The notes under the pieces are model-generated. The model was not told the origin of the DNA and did no database searches. It saw only the letters and a list, made by a program, of their open reading frames with translations. A program made the position numbers and the translations under genes. Positions 49,709 to 60,703 of a DNA stretch of 64,000 bases are shown here, piece by piece. Origin of the DNA: Vreelandella zhanjiangensis DSM 21076 (GTDB lineage Bacteria; Pseudomonadota; Gammaproteobacteria; Pseudomonadales; Halomonadaceae); NCBI RefSeq assembly GCF_000377665.1, contig NZ_KB898651.1:186001-250000 (forward strand), written 5' to 3'. Position 1 is the stretch's first letter, and each line of letters starts with the position of its first letter.

Positions 49709-50341
49709 TTGCGTTACCGAGTCCCGGATTTACCTGCCGCGCAGTGGCACACCGCTGAAATCGACGTCGAAAAGAGCCAGTTTCTGGCGTGGCTATGCCA
49801 TGCGCCCGACCTTGGCGCTTTCAGTGCGCTGCTTGAGGCCGCCAGAACCGCCCATCCCAATGCCAGCCACCACTGCACTGCCTATATAGCCGGGCCTCCC
49901 GGTGAGCAAACGTTGATTGGATTTTCGGATGATGGTGAGCCGGGCGGCACGGCGGGCAGGCCGATGTATCAGGTACTTCAGGGCAGCAAGCTGGGTGAAA
50001 TTGGCTGCGTGGTAATTCGCTACTTTGGCGGCACCAAACTCGGCACCGGCGGCTTGGCTCGCGCCTATGCTCAAGCAGTCAGCCATGCCCTGGAAAGCCT
50101 GCCGACCCGTGAAGTGATCGAGCGAGACGCCTACACGCTGCGTCTTACCTTTGCCAGCGAAGCCATTGCCCGCGCCTGGTGCGATGAGCAGACGATCCCC
50201 ATTGAGCAGGTCGACTATGATGGCGAAGGCGTCAAGCTAACCATCGGCTGGCCTCGCGATCACACGTTCGATTTATCCCCGCTGGAAAACCGCTTAAAGT
50301 GCACCCTGGACGTTAGCCCGGTCACTACCCCCACTTTTTGA
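49709..50341 (+). CDS. yigZ: YigZ/IMPACT-family protein
   Basis: 210 residues. UPF0029 N-terminal domain (about 17-125) with SHHCTAYIAG, FSDDGEPGGTAGRPM and RYFGGTKLGTGGL, and a DUF1949 C-terminal domain. The E. coli homologue's role is uncertain; eukaryotic IMPACT acts on translation control. The start is a TTG directly after the preceding gene's stop, with GGAG (49699-49702) at good distance, so the two genes are probably co-transcribed and could share SOS control. Confidence 0.9.
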   Translation: MRYRVPDLPAAQWHTAEIDVEKSQFLAWLCHAPDLGAFSALLEAARTAHPNASHHCTAYIAGPPGEQTLIGFSDDGEPGGTAGRPMYQVLQGSKLGEIGCVVIRYFGGTKLGTGGLARAYAQAVSHALESLPTREVIERDAYTLRLTFASEAIARAWCDEQTIPIEQVDYDGEGVKLTIGWPRDHTFDLSPLENRLKCTLDVSPVTTPTF

Positions 50342-50385
50342 TTCTATTCCAAGTCCGCTATCCCCCAAATCTCCTCCCAAAAAAA

Positions 50386-50411
50386 CGGCTTACGGAGTCA
50401 ACCGTAAGCCG
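50386..50411. terminator. Terminator between convergent yigZ and oadB
   Basis: Perfect 10-bp arms 50386-50395 and 50402-50411 with a 6-base loop. On the reverse strand the stem is followed by seven T, so it ends oadGAB; for yigZ it may serve as a weaker stop. Confidence 0.85.
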
Positions 50412-50476
50412 CGTAGCGAGTGATTACTTTTACACCCGCTGATCTATTTCCGATATGCCCCGGGCCTAGCTCCGCC

Positions 50477-51799
50477 CTATCCCAAATATTTAATCATGAC
50501 CCCGGCAGCCACGGCAGAACCGATCACCCCTGCCACGTTCGGGCCCATGGCATGCATCAGCAAGAAGTTATGCGGATTCGCTTCAAGCCCGACTTTATTG
50601 GCTACTCGCGCAGCCATGGGTACTGCCGATACGCCGGCGGCGCCAATCAATGGGTTAATCGGCATACGGCTCATCAGGTTCATTAGCTTCGCCATTAATA
50701 CCCCGGCGGCCGTGCCAATTCCGAAGGCCACGATGCCCAACCCCAGAATACCCAAGGTTTCAACCGACAGAAAACTCTCGGCCATCAGCTTTGAGCCCAC
50801 CGAAAGCCCCAAGATGATTGTTACGATATTGATCAACGCATTCTGAGCAGTATCGGATAGTCGCTCGACCACGCCACACTCACGCATCAGGTTACCAAAG
50901 CAGAACATGCCGAGAAGCGGTGCGGCGTCGGGCAGGAACAGCGCCACCAGAATCAACAGCATCAGCGGGAAAACAATCTTTTCCAGCTTGGACACCGGAC
51001 GCAGCTGCGTCATCTTGATCTGGCGCTCTTTTTCCGTGGTCAACAGCCGCATGATGGGCGGCTGAATCAGCGGCACCAGCGCCATATACGCATAGGCCGC
51101 CACCGCGATCGCTCCCAACAGCTCAGGGGCAAGTACGCTGGCCACATAGATCGACGTTGGCCCGTCTGCCCCACCGATAATCCCGATCGCCGCTGCCTGA
51201 TTAAGCGAGAAGTCCATTACCCCCATAGAGGTAAGTAGCACGGCGCCAAACAGCGTGGCGAAAATACCGAACTGCGCGGCAGCGCCTAAAAACAGCGTGC
51301 GCGGGTTGGCCAGGAGCGGCCCAAAATCAGTCATCGCGCCGACGCCCATAAATATCAGCAGCGGCGCAATGCCTGACGCGATGGCAACCGTATAGAAGTT
51401 ATACAGCATGCCGTTCGTATAACCGACGCTTGCGGCAACATCCTTGGCGGCGCGCAGCTGATCCGGGGCTACGTCGCCGTGGGCAAGCACCTTGAGCGCT
51501 TCACGCCAGGCTTCTATACCGGCCGAAGGATCTAGCGCTACGCCAAGTGCAGCACCAATCTGCTGAAGCACGGCAGGCTTGGCCACTTCAATGGCCTGAT
51601 CCAACGCTGAAATCGCCAGGCCTGCTTCGGGGATATTGGCAAGAATGCCCCCAAAGCCAATAGGCACCAGCAGCAGCGGCTCGAATTTCTTATGGATCGC
51701 CAGATACAGCAGCAGTAGCCCGACCCCGATCATGACCGCCTGGCCAAGCTCAAGGTTGTAAAGCCCCGAGCCCTCCCATAACGTGATTAACTTATCCAT
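50477..51799 (-). CDS. oadB: Na+-pumping oxaloacetate decarboxylase subunit beta
   Basis: 440 residues with about ten membrane segments and the family hallmark [16 protein letters not shown] (about 205-220), in which the Asp binds Na+. Carboxybiotin decarboxylation here exports Na+. Eleven bases downstream of oadA. In a halophile this would convert oxaloacetate to pyruvate while generating a sodium gradient. A methylmalonyl-CoA or glutaconyl-CoA decarboxylase beta subunit is similar, but the oadA partner decides for oxaloacetate. Confidence 0.95.
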   Translation of the reverse strand: MDKLITLWEGSGLYNLELGQAVMIGVGLLLLYLAIHKKFEPLLLVPIGFGGILANIPEAGLAISALDQAIEVAKPAVLQQIGAALGVALDPSAGIEAWREALKVLAHGDVAPDQLRAAKDVAASVGYTNGMLYNFYTVAIASGIAPLLIFMGVGAMTDFGPLLANPRTLFLGAAAQFGIFATLFGAVLLTSMGVMDFSLNQAAAIGIIGGADGPTSIYVASVLAPELLGAIAVAAYAYMALVPLIQPPIMRLLTTEKERQIKMTQLRPVSKLEKIVFPLMLLILVALFLPDAAPLLGMFCFGNLMRECGVVERLSDTAQNALINIVTIILGLSVGSKLMAESFLSVETLGILGLGIVAFGIGTAAGVLMAKLMNLMSRMPINPLIGAAGVSAVPMAARVANKVGLEANPHNFLLMHAMGPNVAGVIGSAVAAGVMIKYLG

Positions 51800-51810
51800 T
51801 CCCGATGCCC

Positions 51811-53634
51811 TTAAAGCTCAATCAGTGCGTCGCCAACAGTTACGCTGTCGCCTTCACTCACGTTGACTTTCGATACCGTGCCGGCACTGCTGGCGCGAAT
51901 TTCGGTTTCCATTTTCATTGCTTCAAGGATGATGACGACATCTCCTTCCGCCACCTGATCTCCTGGGCGTACGTTCACTTTGAAAATATTGCCGGCAAGC
52001 GGTGCCTCGATACGCTCACCGCTGCTTTCAACCGCCGGTGCCTGCGCAGCGCTTGCTGTAGGAGCGGCGGTACTGGCTGGCTCCTGTATCTGCCCGATGT
52101 CGCCGCCTTCGGAAACCTCCACTACAAACGCTTTGCCGTTGAGTTTTACGGTGTAGGTTTCAGGGCCGCGCGCCGCCACTTGCGTACTGGCTTGGGTAGC
52201 CACCGGGGTCTTGGTGGGCTGGCTATCTGCTGCCTGAGGTGCGGGTTCGAAGGCCTCGGGGCTATCGCGATTTTTAAGGAACTTCAGGCCAATTTGCGGG
52301 AACAGCGCATAGGTTAAAACGTCGTCAATTTCGCGCTCACCTTCTGCTAGACGCAGGTTGTCGGCACTGGCTTTCTGCTTAAGCTCCGCCGCCAACTTTT
52401 CCATCTCAGGCGTAAGGTTATCCGCCGGACGACAGGTGATTGGCTGACCGCCGTCCAGTACGCGGGCCTGAAGTTCGGTATCAAACGGCGCAGGCGCCGC
52501 GCCATACTCGCCCTTTAGCAGCGCCTGGACTTCTTTGGATATCGACTTGTAACGCTCGCCCATCATGACATTCATGACCGCCTGGGTGCCGACAATCTGC
52601 GAGGTAGGCGTCACCAGAGGAATAAACCCCAGGTCTTCGCGCACGCGCGGAATCTCGCTGAGTACATCGTCAAGCTTGTCACCGGCGCCCTGCTCTTTAA
52701 GCTGGCCTTCCATGTTGGTCAGCATGCCTCCGGGCACCTGGGCCACGAGAATGCGCGAGTCAATGCCGCGTAGCGAGCCCTCAAAAGCTGCATACTTTTT
52801 GCGCACTTCACGAAAGTAACCGGCAATATCTTCCAGCAGCTCAAGGTCCAGACCGGTATCACGGTCGGTATCTTTGAGCATCGCCACAACGGACTCAGTG
52901 GGGCTATGGCCATAGGTCATCGACATGGAGGAAATGGCGGTATCCACGTTATCGATGCCGGCTTCTACCGCTTTAAGAATGGTGGAGGTTGAAAGCCCGG
53001 TAGTGGCATGGCAGTGCAGGTGAACGGGAATAGACAGGTTTTTCTTCAGACGGGTTACCAGTTCAAACGCCGTGTAGGGCGTCAATAGCCCCGCCATATC
53101 CTTGATAGCCAGCGAGTCTGCACCCATTGCGGCAATGGTGGTCGCAAGATCGACCCAGCTATCCAGGGTATGGACCGGACTGACCGTGTAGGAAATGGTC
53201 CCCTGGGCATGCCCGCCTACTTGACGAACCGCCTTGATAGCGCGCTCCAGGTTACGGGGATCATTCATGGCATCAAACACACGGAAAACGTCAACGCCGT
53301 TGGTCTTGGCCCGCTCGACAAACTTATCCACCACGTCATCGGCGTAGTGGCGGTACCCCAACAGGTTTTGGCCACGCAGCAGCATCGCCTGCGGCGTGTT
53401 AGGCATAGCTTCTTTTAGCGCCCGGATACGCTCCCATGGGTCTTCGCCTAAATAGCGAATACACGCATCGAAAGTGGCGCCGCCCCAGGTTTCCAGAGAC
53501 CAATAGCCAACCCGATCAAGCTTTTCAGCGATCGGCAGCATATCCTCAAGGCGCAAACGCGTCGCAAACAGCGATTGATGGGCGTCGCGCAGTACAACGT
53601 CGGTAATACCCAACGGGCGTTTTGTCTCATTCAT
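51811..53634 (-). CDS. oadA: Oxaloacetate decarboxylase subunit alpha (biotin enzyme)
   Basis: 607 residues. Carboxyltransferase TIM barrel (about 1-300, [20 protein letters not shown]) transfers CO2 from oxaloacetate to biotin. A linker rich in Ala, Pro and Thr (about 470-540) precedes the biotinyl domain with K574 in EAMKMET. Middle gene of oadGAB, with about 90 bases to oadG. Cytoplasmic, membrane-attached through OadG. Confidence 0.96.
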   Translation of the reverse strand: MNETKRPLGITDVVLRDAHQSLFATRLRLEDMLPIAEKLDRVGYWSLETWGGATFDACIRYLGEDPWERIRALKEAMPNTPQAMLLRGQNLLGYRHYADDVVDKFVERAKTNGVDVFRVFDAMNDPRNLERAIKAVRQVGGHAQGTISYTVSPVHTLDSWVDLATTIAAMGADSLAIKDMAGLLTPYTAFELVTRLKKNLSIPVHLHCHATTGLSTSTILKAVEAGIDNVDTAISSMSMTYGHSPTESVVAMLKDTDRDTGLDLELLEDIAGYFREVRKKYAAFEGSLRGIDSRILVAQVPGGMLTNMEGQLKEQGAGDKLDDVLSEIPRVREDLGFIPLVTPTSQIVGTQAVMNVMMGERYKSISKEVQALLKGEYGAAPAPFDTELQARVLDGGQPITCRPADNLTPEMEKLAAELKQKASADNLRLAEGEREIDDVLTYALFPQIGLKFLKNRDSPEAFEPAPQAADSQPTKTPVATQASTQVAARGPETYTVKLNGKAFVVEVSEGGDIGQIQEPASTAAPTASAAQAPAVESSGERIEAPLAGNIFKVNVRPGDQVAEGDVVIILEAMKMETEIRASSAGTVSKVNVSEGDSVTVGDALIEL

Positions 53635-53725
53635 AGCGATAGCTCACACGTTAAAATTATAGATATGTAGTAAAACTAACAAAAAAAGACCCACAGATTG
53701 TTATAACGAACACAAAATTAGCCGA

Positions 53726-53983
53726 CTAGATGTGCTTTGACGAGCGGTAACGATGCACCGCAGCACTGATAACGGCCTTCACTTCGTCTTCCTGACTGTC
53801 GGTAACCGGCTTATGCGTTCCTTTTGACCCTGATGCAACGGCGACTGGTATTGGCTGAAAACGGCCAATCATCTTCGACATCAACGTGACACTTATTACC
53901 AAAACAGTAAGAAAAACAAAAACAAACCCCATTCCCAGTCCCATGATTGAAAGACCTTCCTGAAGCAGTTCTGTATTTTGCAT
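53726..53983 (-). CDS. oadG: Oxaloacetate decarboxylase subunit gamma
   Basis: 85 residues with one N-terminal transmembrane helix (about 12-36) typical of OadG. The C-terminal tail (about 45-85) is short and lacks a clear zinc-binding His cluster. Assembles alpha and beta subunits. First gene of the operon. A ribosome site AGGGAGGGG lies on the reverse strand at about 53990-53998. Confidence 0.88.
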   Translation of the reverse strand: MQNTELLQEGLSIMGLGMGFVFVFLTVLVISVTLMSKMIGRFQPIPVAVASGSKGTHKPVTDSQEDEVKAVISAAVHRYRSSKHI

Positions 53984-54108
53984 AACTCCCCTCCCTTTTT
54001 AACTGCTTATTAACGCCCCAAGTACTTTAAAAGCTTCTTGGCGTCAGCAAACTAATACTCTAACCTGCCACACTCAGCATAGATTGCAATCGCGCCATAG
54101 TGGAAGTC

Positions 54109-55116
54109 ATGGTTGTTAATTTACTACAAAATGGAAAAATAGGTCTTGCTCCGATGGAGGGCGTTATTGATGCCCTCACCCGCGATTTATTAACGCGCCG
54201 GGCAGGCTTTGATTGGACCGTCACAGAGTTTGTGCGCGTCGTTGATACGCGCCTTCCGCCCCGCGTGTTCTACAAACACTGCCCTGAACTTGAAAAACGC
54301 CCGGTTGCGACGCCTAGCGGCATTCCTGTGCATTTACAGCTACTTGGTTCTGACCCAAATGCTCTTGCCGAAAACGCGCGCCAGGCGTTAGCGTTGGGCG
54401 CTTTAAGCGTGGATTTGAATTTTGGCTGCCCTGCCAAGCTGGTTAACCGTCACGATGGCGGCGCATCCCTGCTGCGCCGACCCGAACGCGTTTATCAGGC
54501 GGTCAAGGCGGTAGCGGATGCTCTTGAAGGCCAGATCCCGGTCACCGCCAAGATTCGTCTGGGCTTTTCCAACCGCCAGTTGGCGGTTGCTTGTGCCCAG
54601 GCGACTCAGGCGGGCGGCGCCTCCCGGCTGGTAGTGCATGGACGTACACGCGATGAAGGCTATCGCCCGCCAGCGCATTGGGAGTGGATTGGCCGGGTGC
54701 GTCAGCAGGTGTCGATACCGGTGGTCGCCAATGGGGATATCTGGACGCTGGAGGCGTACTGGAAAGCGCGTACGCTGTCAGGCTGCTCTGATGTCATGCT
54801 AGGGCGTAGTGCGCTAGCCGACCCCTGGCTTGCGCCACGCATTCGCCACTGGCAGCAAACCGGCGAGCGGTTGCCTGAAACGACGTGGCCGATGCGTGCC
54901 AGCGTGATCAAAGAGTACGCTCGCCTACAGCGCCAGCATCTGCCTGACCGTATCGTGGTGTCACTGGTAAAACAGTGGCTTGCCCAAATGCGTCAAGGCA
55001 ATGAGGAGGCCAACCAGCATTTTCAGCGCGTTAAGCGCCTAACCGACCTGGATACCCTGCTTCAAAGCCTGGTGCCTGATACAGCGCCTGCTGAGCAAGC
55101 TGCCTTCAGCATCTAG
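54109..55116 (+). CDS. dusC: tRNA-dihydrouridine synthase C
   Basis: 335 residues from ATG 54109. FMN-dependent TIM barrel (about 8-250) that reduces U16 of tRNA; motifs LAPMEGV, FGCPAKLVNRHDGGA with the catalytic Cys, and VHGRTRDEGY with VANGDI for FMN. Helical C-terminal tRNA-binding domain. DusC rather than DusA/B is favoured by the RHDGGASLL and RVVDTRLPP segments. A GTG nine bases upstream is a possible alternative start. Divergent from oadG. Confidence 0.92.
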   Translation: MVVNLLQNGKIGLAPMEGVIDALTRDLLTRRAGFDWTVTEFVRVVDTRLPPRVFYKHCPELEKRPVATPSGIPVHLQLLGSDPNALAENARQALALGALSVDLNFGCPAKLVNRHDGGASLLRRPERVYQAVKAVADALEGQIPVTAKIRLGFSNRQLAVACAQATQAGGASRLVVHGRTRDEGYRPPAHWEWIGRVRQQVSIPVVANGDIWTLEAYWKARTLSGCSDVMLGRSALADPWLAPRIRHWQQTGERLPETTWPMRASVIKEYARLQRQHLPDRIVVSLVKQWLAQMRQGNEEANQHFQRVKRLTDLDTLLQSLVPDTAPAEQAAFSI

Positions 55117-55167
55117 CCTAACCCTTGCACCTAAAAAACATCTAGCCCAACCCCTGAGCCAAAAAAA

Positions 55168-55193
55168 AGCGCCCTCGCAATACGCGGGGCGCT
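55168..55193 (-). terminator. Distal terminator of the tRNA operon
   Basis: Arms AGCGCCC (55168-55174) and GGGCGCT (55187-55193). On the reverse strand the hairpin is followed by an eight-T run. It lies just past a first terminator, so the tRNA transcript has two in tandem. Confidence 0.75.
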
Positions 55194-55245
55194 CTAAACG
55201 ATCCAAGAGCGTGGCGCGAGCCGCCACGATCAGGCTAGAAACAGA

Positions 55246-55275
55246 AAACCCGCTCTCATTGAAGAGAACGGGTTT
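55246..55275 (-). terminator. Proximal terminator of the tRNA operon
   Basis: 12-bp arms (55246-55257 and 55264-55275) with one mismatch and a 6-base loop; on the reverse strand followed by T-rich sequence. Seven bases from the tRNA-Arg 3' end. Confidence 0.75.
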
Positions 55276-55281
55276 GAAATC

Positions 55282-55358
55282 TGGCGCGCCCGGGAGGATT
55301 CGAACCTCCGACCCCCTGATTCGTAGTCAGGTACTCTATCCAGCTGAGCTACGGGCGC
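55282..55358 (-). tRNA. tRNA-Arg (anticodon ACG)
   Basis: 77 bases on the reverse strand including encoded CCA. The acceptor stem GCGCCCG/CGGGCGC pairs fully, the anticodon loop is CTACGAA and the T-loop TTCGAAT. ACG is expected to be edited to ICG. Identical to the next tRNA-Arg. Confidence 0.97.
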
Positions 55359-55421
55359 TTTAGGTGATGCAAGTGCTTATAAAGTACATAGTGACTTAAT
55401 ACTTTACATCAAGTTAGAAGA

Positions 55422-55498
55422 TGGCGCGCCCGGGAGGATTCGAACCTCCGACCCCCTGATTCGTAGTCAGGTACTCTATCCAGCTGAGCTACGGGCGC
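55422..55498 (-). tRNA. tRNA-Arg (anticodon ACG), second copy
   Basis: 77 bases, sequence identical to the copy at 55282-55358, with encoded CCA. Tandem duplication of tRNA-Arg after tRNA-Ser, as in the csrA-serV-argV type clusters of other gammaproteobacteria. Confidence 0.97.
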
Positions 55499-55515
55499 AT
55501 CTTCTATTGTGCTAT

Positions 55516-55608
55516 TGGCGGAGAGAGAGGGATTCGAACCCTCGATAGGGCTATAAACCCTATACTCCCTTAGCAGGGGAGCGCCTTCAGCCACTCGGCC
55601 ACCTCTCC
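55516..55608 (-). tRNA. tRNA-Ser (anticodon GCT)
   Basis: 93 bases on the reverse strand with the long variable arm of class II tRNAs, the anticodon GCT in CTGCTAA, and encoded CCA. Upstream in the same transcript as the two tRNA-Arg genes. Confidence 0.97.
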
Positions 55609-55733
55609 TCAACGGCACGGCGCGAATATTACCGATTTCAGCAGCTGCTGTCCATACTTATGTCGATTTTTTTTCGCACCGGCTTTGGGTTGCCGTTTAG
55701 ACGCCCTGTAATGAGCGTAATAAAAGCGGCCAT

Positions 55734-55922
55734 TTACTCTGTTTCGCTCTCACTATTGCGCTCACGCTGGATACGCTGATAAATCTCTTCACGGTGTACG
55801 GCAACATCTTTCGGCGCATTAACACCAATACGTACCTGGTTACCTTTCACACCTAGCACTGTGACGGTGATTTCATCACCGATCATCAGCGTTTCGCCAA
55901 CACGGCGGGTTAGGATGAGCAT
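55734..55922 (-). CDS. csrA: Carbon storage regulator CsrA
   Basis: 62 residues, canonical [10 protein letters not shown] start and [15 protein letters not shown] core (about 30-44). Dimeric RNA-binding protein that binds GGA sites in mRNA leaders to control translation. Lies between lysC and the tRNA genes, a conserved gammaproteobacterial position. A good ribosome site (reverse AAAGGAGA) precedes the ATG. Confidence 0.98.
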   Translation of the reverse strand: MLILTRRVGETLMIGDEITVTVLGVKGNQVRIGVNAPKDVAVHREEIYQRIQRERNSESETE

Positions 55923-56114
55923 GGCTGATCTCCTTTTCAGACGTTTTATTACAACGGGTTGTGTCCGCCAGAAGCGCCACTACGCCATTATGCGGCATAG
56001 TAGCGCCTTCACCAATGGCTCTGGCTCCATGACACCTAAACCTCCCGTTGAAAGAAAGCTCACCACCAGCGGTAGCGAGTACCTCTTCAGCGTAGAAGGT
56101 TTAAGGCGTAAATG

Positions 56115-57365
56115 TTATTCAGATTCTATATTTGCCTTATCCAGACCAAATGCCTTGTGTAAGGCATTAACCGCCAGCTCCATATGTTTTTCATCGATCA
56201 CGACTGAAATTTTGATCTCAGACGTGGAAACCATACGGATATTGACGTTTTCGTCAGCCAGTACGCGGAACATCTTTGAGGCAACGCCTGCATGCGAGCG
56301 CATGCCGACACCGACCAGGGATACTTTAGCGATATTATCATCGCCACGCAGCTCACCACCGCCCAAATCGGGAATGACGGTTTCTTCGATCAGCTTTTTA
56401 GTGGCTTTGTAATCGCCCTTGGCAACCGTAAAGGTGAAGTCGGTGTAATCACCTGCTGGCGCCACGTTCTGCACAATCATATCGACTTCGATATTGGCAT
56501 CGGCGATAGGACCCAAAATACGTGAAGCAACACCCGGAACATCAGGGGTATGGAGCAGGGTCAGTTTGGCTTCGTTTTTGGTAAACGCGATTCCTGAGAT
56601 CAGCGGTTCTTCCATGGAGTCCTCGTCTTGGTCAGAATCTGCAACAATTAAGGTACCGGGGCCATCTTCAAAGCTCGACAGTACCCGCAGGGGAACGTTG
56701 TATTTGCCGGCAAACTCTACGGCACGGATTTGCAGTACTTTAGAGCCCAGGCTTGCAAGCTCAAGCATTTCTTCAACCGTAATGCTTTCCAGGCGCTGCG
56801 CTTTAGTGCACACACGGGGATCAGTGGTGTAAACCCCGTCGACATCAGTATAAATCTGACACTCGTCCGCATTGAGCGCAGCGGCCAGTGCAACACCGGT
56901 GGTGTCGGAGCCACCACGTCCAAGCGTTGTGATATTGCCTTCTTCATCAACCCCTTGAAAACCCGCGACGACCACAACCTGTCCAGCATCTAGATCGGCT
57001 TTAAGGTCATCGGTTTCAATGCGTTGGATACGCGCCTTGGTATGCGCGCTGTCGGTATGAATACCGATCTGGGCACCCGTGTGCGAGGTCGCCGGTACGC
57101 CGATTTGCTGAAGCGCCATGGCCAGAAGCGAAATCGTTACCTGCTCACCGGTTGAGAGCAGCATATCCATCTCACGCGGGGCGGGGTCTTCATTTAACGC
57201 ATGGGCCATATCGGTCAGTCGATTAGTCTCTCCGCTCATTGCAGAGACCACCACGACGATCTGGTGTCCCTGATCACGAAAGCCTTTGACCTTTTCCGCT
57301 ACGGCCTTAATACGGTCGACAGAGCCCACCGAGGTGCCGCCGAACTTCTGTACGTATAGTGCCAT
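56115..57365 (-). CDS. lysC: Aspartate kinase
   Basis: 416 residues. Phosphorylates aspartate, the first step toward lysine, threonine and methionine. N-terminal kinase domain (about 1-245, VQKFGGTSVGS and LGRGGSDTT) and two C-terminal ACT domains (about 265-400) for feedback inhibition by lysine and/or threonine. Monofunctional, without a homoserine dehydrogenase fusion. Downstream of alaS, separated by a terminator. Confidence 0.96.
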   Translation of the reverse strand: MALYVQKFGGTSVGSVDRIKAVAEKVKGFRDQGHQIVVVVSAMSGETNRLTDMAHALNEDPAPREMDMLLSTGEQVTISLLAMALQQIGVPATSHTGAQIGIHTDSAHTKARIQRIETDDLKADLDAGQVVVVAGFQGVDEEGNITTLGRGGSDTTGVALAAALNADECQIYTDVDGVYTTDPRVCTKAQRLESITVEEMLELASLGSKVLQIRAVEFAGKYNVPLRVLSSFEDGPGTLIVADSDQDEDSMEEPLISGIAFTKNEAKLTLLHTPDVPGVASRILGPIADANIEVDMIVQNVAPAGDYTDFTFTVAKGDYKATKKLIEETVIPDLGGGELRGDDNIAKVSLVGVGMRSHAGVASKMFRVLADENVNIRMVSTSEIKISVVIDEKHMELAVNALHKAFGLDKANIESE

Positions 57366-57422
57366 ATGCCGTTTTTCCTATTCGTTCGGAAATGGAGGAT
57401 GAAACGTAATTTAAATGAACAA

Positions 57423-57452
57423 AAGGCCGGTCGCTATAATGCCACCGGCCTT
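57423..57452 (-). terminator. Terminator of alaS
   Basis: Perfect 9-bp arms 57423-57431 and 57444-57452; read leftward followed by TTGTTC. Separates alaS from lysC. Confidence 0.75.
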
Positions 57453-57456
57453 GGGT

Positions 57457-60066
57457 TTAGCTAAGTATATTTTCAAGCCATGCCGGAACACTGCTCAAGG
57501 CGCCGGGTAAGCCATCGGGCTGACTACCCCCTGCCTGTGCCATGTCGGCACGACCACCACCTTTACCTCCCACCTGCGAGGCAACATGGTTAACCAGCTC
57601 ACCCGCTTTCACGCGTTCGGTAAGATCCTGCGTCACGCCTGCAATCAGGCTGACTTTACCGGCAGCCTTATCAGCCACACCCAGGATAATCACGCCTGAG
57701 CCGATTTTATTTTTCAGCTGATCGAGCACGCCGCGCAGATCTTTACCGGAAACGCCTTCCAGCTGGGTTGCCAGCAGCTTAACGCCGTGGATCTCTTGCG
57801 CCTGGCTCAACATATCGCTGCCTGCGGCGCTGGCAAGTTTGGCTTTTAACTGCTCAAGCTCTTTTTCCAGGCTACGGTTACGTTCAACCAGCGACTCAAC
57901 GCGGGCTTCAACCTGCTCAGGTTTGGTTTTCAAACGCTCGCCCAGACGCTGCACGCGGGCTTCCTGATCACGGAAATAAGCCAGTGCATTCTCGCCGGTA
58001 ATAGCTTCGATCCGGCGAACGCCGGATGCGATACCGACCTCGCTGACAATGTGGCAACAGCCGATATCGCCGCTTCGGCCCACGTGGGTACCGCCACACA
58101 GCTCAATAGAGAAGTCGTCTGCACCAATGGTCAAGACGCGTACGTTTTCCGCGTATTTGGCTTCAAACAGCGCGGCCGCGCCTTTAGCCTTGGCCTGATC
58201 CAGGCTCATCTGCTCGGTTTTCGTTGGCGCATTGGCAAGAATCTGCTCATTTACTAGCCGCTCAACTTCCGCTAACTGCTCGGCGGTCATGGGCTCAAAA
58301 TGGCTAAAGTCAAAGCGCAGACGCTCGGCATTCACCAGCGAGCCTTTCTGCTGAACATGATCACCCAGCACCATACGCAGGGCTTTATGCAGCAGGTGGG
58401 TGGCCGAGTGGTTGCGGATCGTTGCCGAGCGCAGGCTGACATCGACCTGCCCTTTCACGCTTGCGCCTACGTTAAGCGCGCCTTCCACCATGATGCCCTG
58501 ATGCAGGTGATGGCCGCTCTGCTTTTGCGTGTCGGTGACCTGAAAGCGGCCGCCTTCCACATATAAGTAGCCGGTATCGCCTACCTGACCGCCAGACTCA
58601 CCGTAGAATGGCGTACGATCCAATACCACGGTGCCCTTCTGGCCCGCTTCCAGCGCCGCCAGGGCATTGCCTTCGCTATCTACAATGGCGGTTACGGTGG
58701 ACTGATCTTCCAGACGATCATAGCCGGTAAAGCTGGTTTCACCGTCAAGCTCGATAGAGGCGCTGTAGTCGGCACCGAACTGGCTGGCAGCACGAGCACG
58801 CTCACGCTGAGCTTCAAGCTCACGCTGGAAACCTTCTTCATCCAGGGTGACGTTACGCTCGCGGCAAACATCGGCGGTAAGATCGAACGGGAAGCCGTAG
58901 GTATCGTAAAGCTTAAATACCGTTTCACCCGAGAGCATATTGCCCTCAAGCTCTTCAAGCGCCGCGTTCAGCAATCCCATCCCGTGATCAAGGGTACGGG
59001 CAAACTGCTCTTCTTCTTTCAATAGAACGCGGGCAATCTGCGCACGCGCCTCACGAAGCTCAGGGTAGGCTTCGCCCATCTCGGCATCCAGCGCATCCAC
59101 CAGCATATGGAAGAACGGCTTGGTCGCGCCCAGCTTGTGGCCATGGCGAATTGCCCGACGGATAATACGCCGCAGCACGTAGCCACGGCCTTCGTTAGAC
59201 GGCAGTACGCCGTCGGCAATCAGGAAAGCACACGAACGGATGTGATCTGCAATAACGCGCAGCGAAGGCGTCGCGGTATCCGCGTGCCCGGTCGCTTTGG
59301 CGGCCGCCTGAAGCAGGTTCTGGAACAGGTCGATCTCGTAGTTGGAGTGAACGCCCTGCATCACTGCAGCGACCCGCTCAAGGCCCATGCCGGTATCGAT
59401 TGACGGCTTGGGCAGCGGGTTCAGCGTACCCTGGGCATCGCGGTCGAACTGCATGAAGACCAGGTTCCAGATCTCAATATAGCGGTCGCCATCTTCATCG
59501 GCACTGCCGGGAGGGCCGCCCCATACGTCAGGGCCATGGTCAAAGAAGATTTCCGAGCTGGGGCCACAAGGGCCGGTATCGCCCATCTGCCAGAAGTTGT
59601 CTTCATCCAGGCGAGAGAAGCGCTCGGGGTCGATGCCGATTTCGTCCTTCCAGATACGCTCGGCTTCATCGTCGCTAATGTGCACCGTTACCCAAAGCTT
59701 CTCTTTGGGAAGCCCTAGAGTCTCGGTTAAAAAGGTCCACGCGAAGCGAATGGCATCATGCTTGAAGTAATCGCCAAAGCTGAAGTTACCCAGCATTTCG
59801 AAAAACGTATGGTGGCGCGCCGTGTAGCCGACGTTGTCCAGGTCATTGTGCTTGCCCCCCGCGCGAACACAGCGCTGGGCAGAAGTGGCGCGCACATAGG
59901 GGCGCGGGTCGCGACCCAGGAAGACATCCTTGAAGGGCACCATGCCCGCATTGGTGAAGAGCAGCGTGGGGTCGTTACCTGGCACCAGAGAGCCTGTGGG
60001 TACAATGGTATGTCCCTGCTCTTCAAAAAAGGATAAAAAAGCCTGTCTAATCTCTGCGCTTCTCAT
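57457..60066 (-). CDS. alaS: Alanyl-tRNA synthetase
   Basis: 869 residues. Class II catalytic domain (about 1-240, [13 protein letters not shown] and [10 protein letters not shown]), tRNA-recognition region, editing domain with zinc ligands HSATH (about 563-567) and CGGTH, and C-terminal C-Ala domain (about 750-869). Charges tRNA-Ala and clears mischarged Ser/Gly. Order recA-recX-alaS-lysC-csrA is the conserved one. Confidence 0.98.
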   Translation of the reverse strand: MRSAEIRQAFLSFFEEQGHTIVPTGSLVPGNDPTLLFTNAGMVPFKDVFLGRDPRPYVRATSAQRCVRAGGKHNDLDNVGYTARHHTFFEMLGNFSFGDYFKHDAIRFAWTFLTETLGLPKEKLWVTVHISDDEAERIWKDEIGIDPERFSRLDEDNFWQMGDTGPCGPSSEIFFDHGPDVWGGPPGSADEDGDRYIEIWNLVFMQFDRDAQGTLNPLPKPSIDTGMGLERVAAVMQGVHSNYEIDLFQNLLQAAAKATGHADTATPSLRVIADHIRSCAFLIADGVLPSNEGRGYVLRRIIRRAIRHGHKLGATKPFFHMLVDALDAEMGEAYPELREARAQIARVLLKEEEQFARTLDHGMGLLNAALEELEGNMLSGETVFKLYDTYGFPFDLTADVCRERNVTLDEEGFQRELEAQRERARAASQFGADYSASIELDGETSFTGYDRLEDQSTVTAIVDSEGNALAALEAGQKGTVVLDRTPFYGESGGQVGDTGYLYVEGGRFQVTDTQKQSGHHLHQGIMVEGALNVGASVKGQVDVSLRSATIRNHSATHLLHKALRMVLGDHVQQKGSLVNAERLRFDFSHFEPMTAEQLAEVERLVNEQILANAPTKTEQMSLDQAKAKGAAALFEAKYAENVRVLTIGADDFSIELCGGTHVGRSGDIGCCHIVSEVGIASGVRRIEAITGENALAYFRDQEARVQRLGERLKTKPEQVEARVESLVERNRSLEKELEQLKAKLASAAGSDMLSQAQEIHGVKLLATQLEGVSGKDLRGVLDQLKNKIGSGVIILGVADKAAGKVSLIAGVTQDLTERVKAGELVNHVASQVGGKGGGRADMAQAGGSQPDGLPGALSSVPAWLENILS

Positions 60067-60236
60067 AGGGTATCCGTAACATTAAAGCATGATGCCCCAG
60101 GGCGCTGTCGCCGCTACCCGCTGGGGTCGCAAAAGCGCCATTATAGCGCAGTTGTCAAACGACTAAAGCGGCAGTTAGTAGCTAATAGCTAAAGACGTAA
60201 GAAAACGATAACGCACAATAGTGATAAAAGAAGGCT

Positions 60237-60698
60237 TTACAAGCAAGAGAGCGCGTAACGAATTTGTTCAAAATCGAAACCGCGAGAGGCAAGAAAGCGC
60301 TCACGTTTGGCGCGTTCCTTGGGGGTGTCACCGGGGGAGGAGAAGCGCCGCGCCAAGGTATCACTGGCCAGCTCAAACCAGTCAACGCCTTCGTTGTCTT
60401 CAACGCAGGCGAGCGCATTGCTTAAAATTTCCTGGTCAACGCCACGCTGGCGGAGCTCGCCTTTAATGCGTATGACGCCTTGGCCACGGATGATACGTGA
60501 ACGAATAAAGCTTTCGGCAAAGCGCACATCCGACTGGAGCCCCTGCTCTTCCAGAGTATCCAGGCACGCCTCGATGTCCGCGTTCTCGAAAGCCTTCTTT
60601 TTTAGTCTTTGCGCTATCTCAGCGCGAGAGTACTCGCGCCGAGATAGCAGCTGAAGCGCTATGTCGCGTGGGGTTGCATCACGTGACGAAGCAAACAT
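60237..60698 (-). CDS. recX: RecA regulatory protein RecX
   Basis: 153 residues, three RecX helical repeats. R-x-Y-S-R-A-E-I near residue 22 and IIRGQGVIRIKGELRQRGV (about 70-88) are typical. Inhibits and modulates RecA filaments. Five bases downstream of recA, so co-transcribed and SOS-induced. Confidence 0.94.
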   Translation of the reverse strand: MFASSRDATPRDIALQLLSRREYSRAEIAQRLKKKAFENADIEACLDTLEEQGLQSDVRFAESFIRSRIIRGQGVIRIKGELRQRGVDQEILSNALACVEDNEGVDWFELASDTLARRFSSPGDTPKERAKRERFLASRGFDFEQIRYALSCL

Positions 60699-60703
60699 TC
60701 GAT

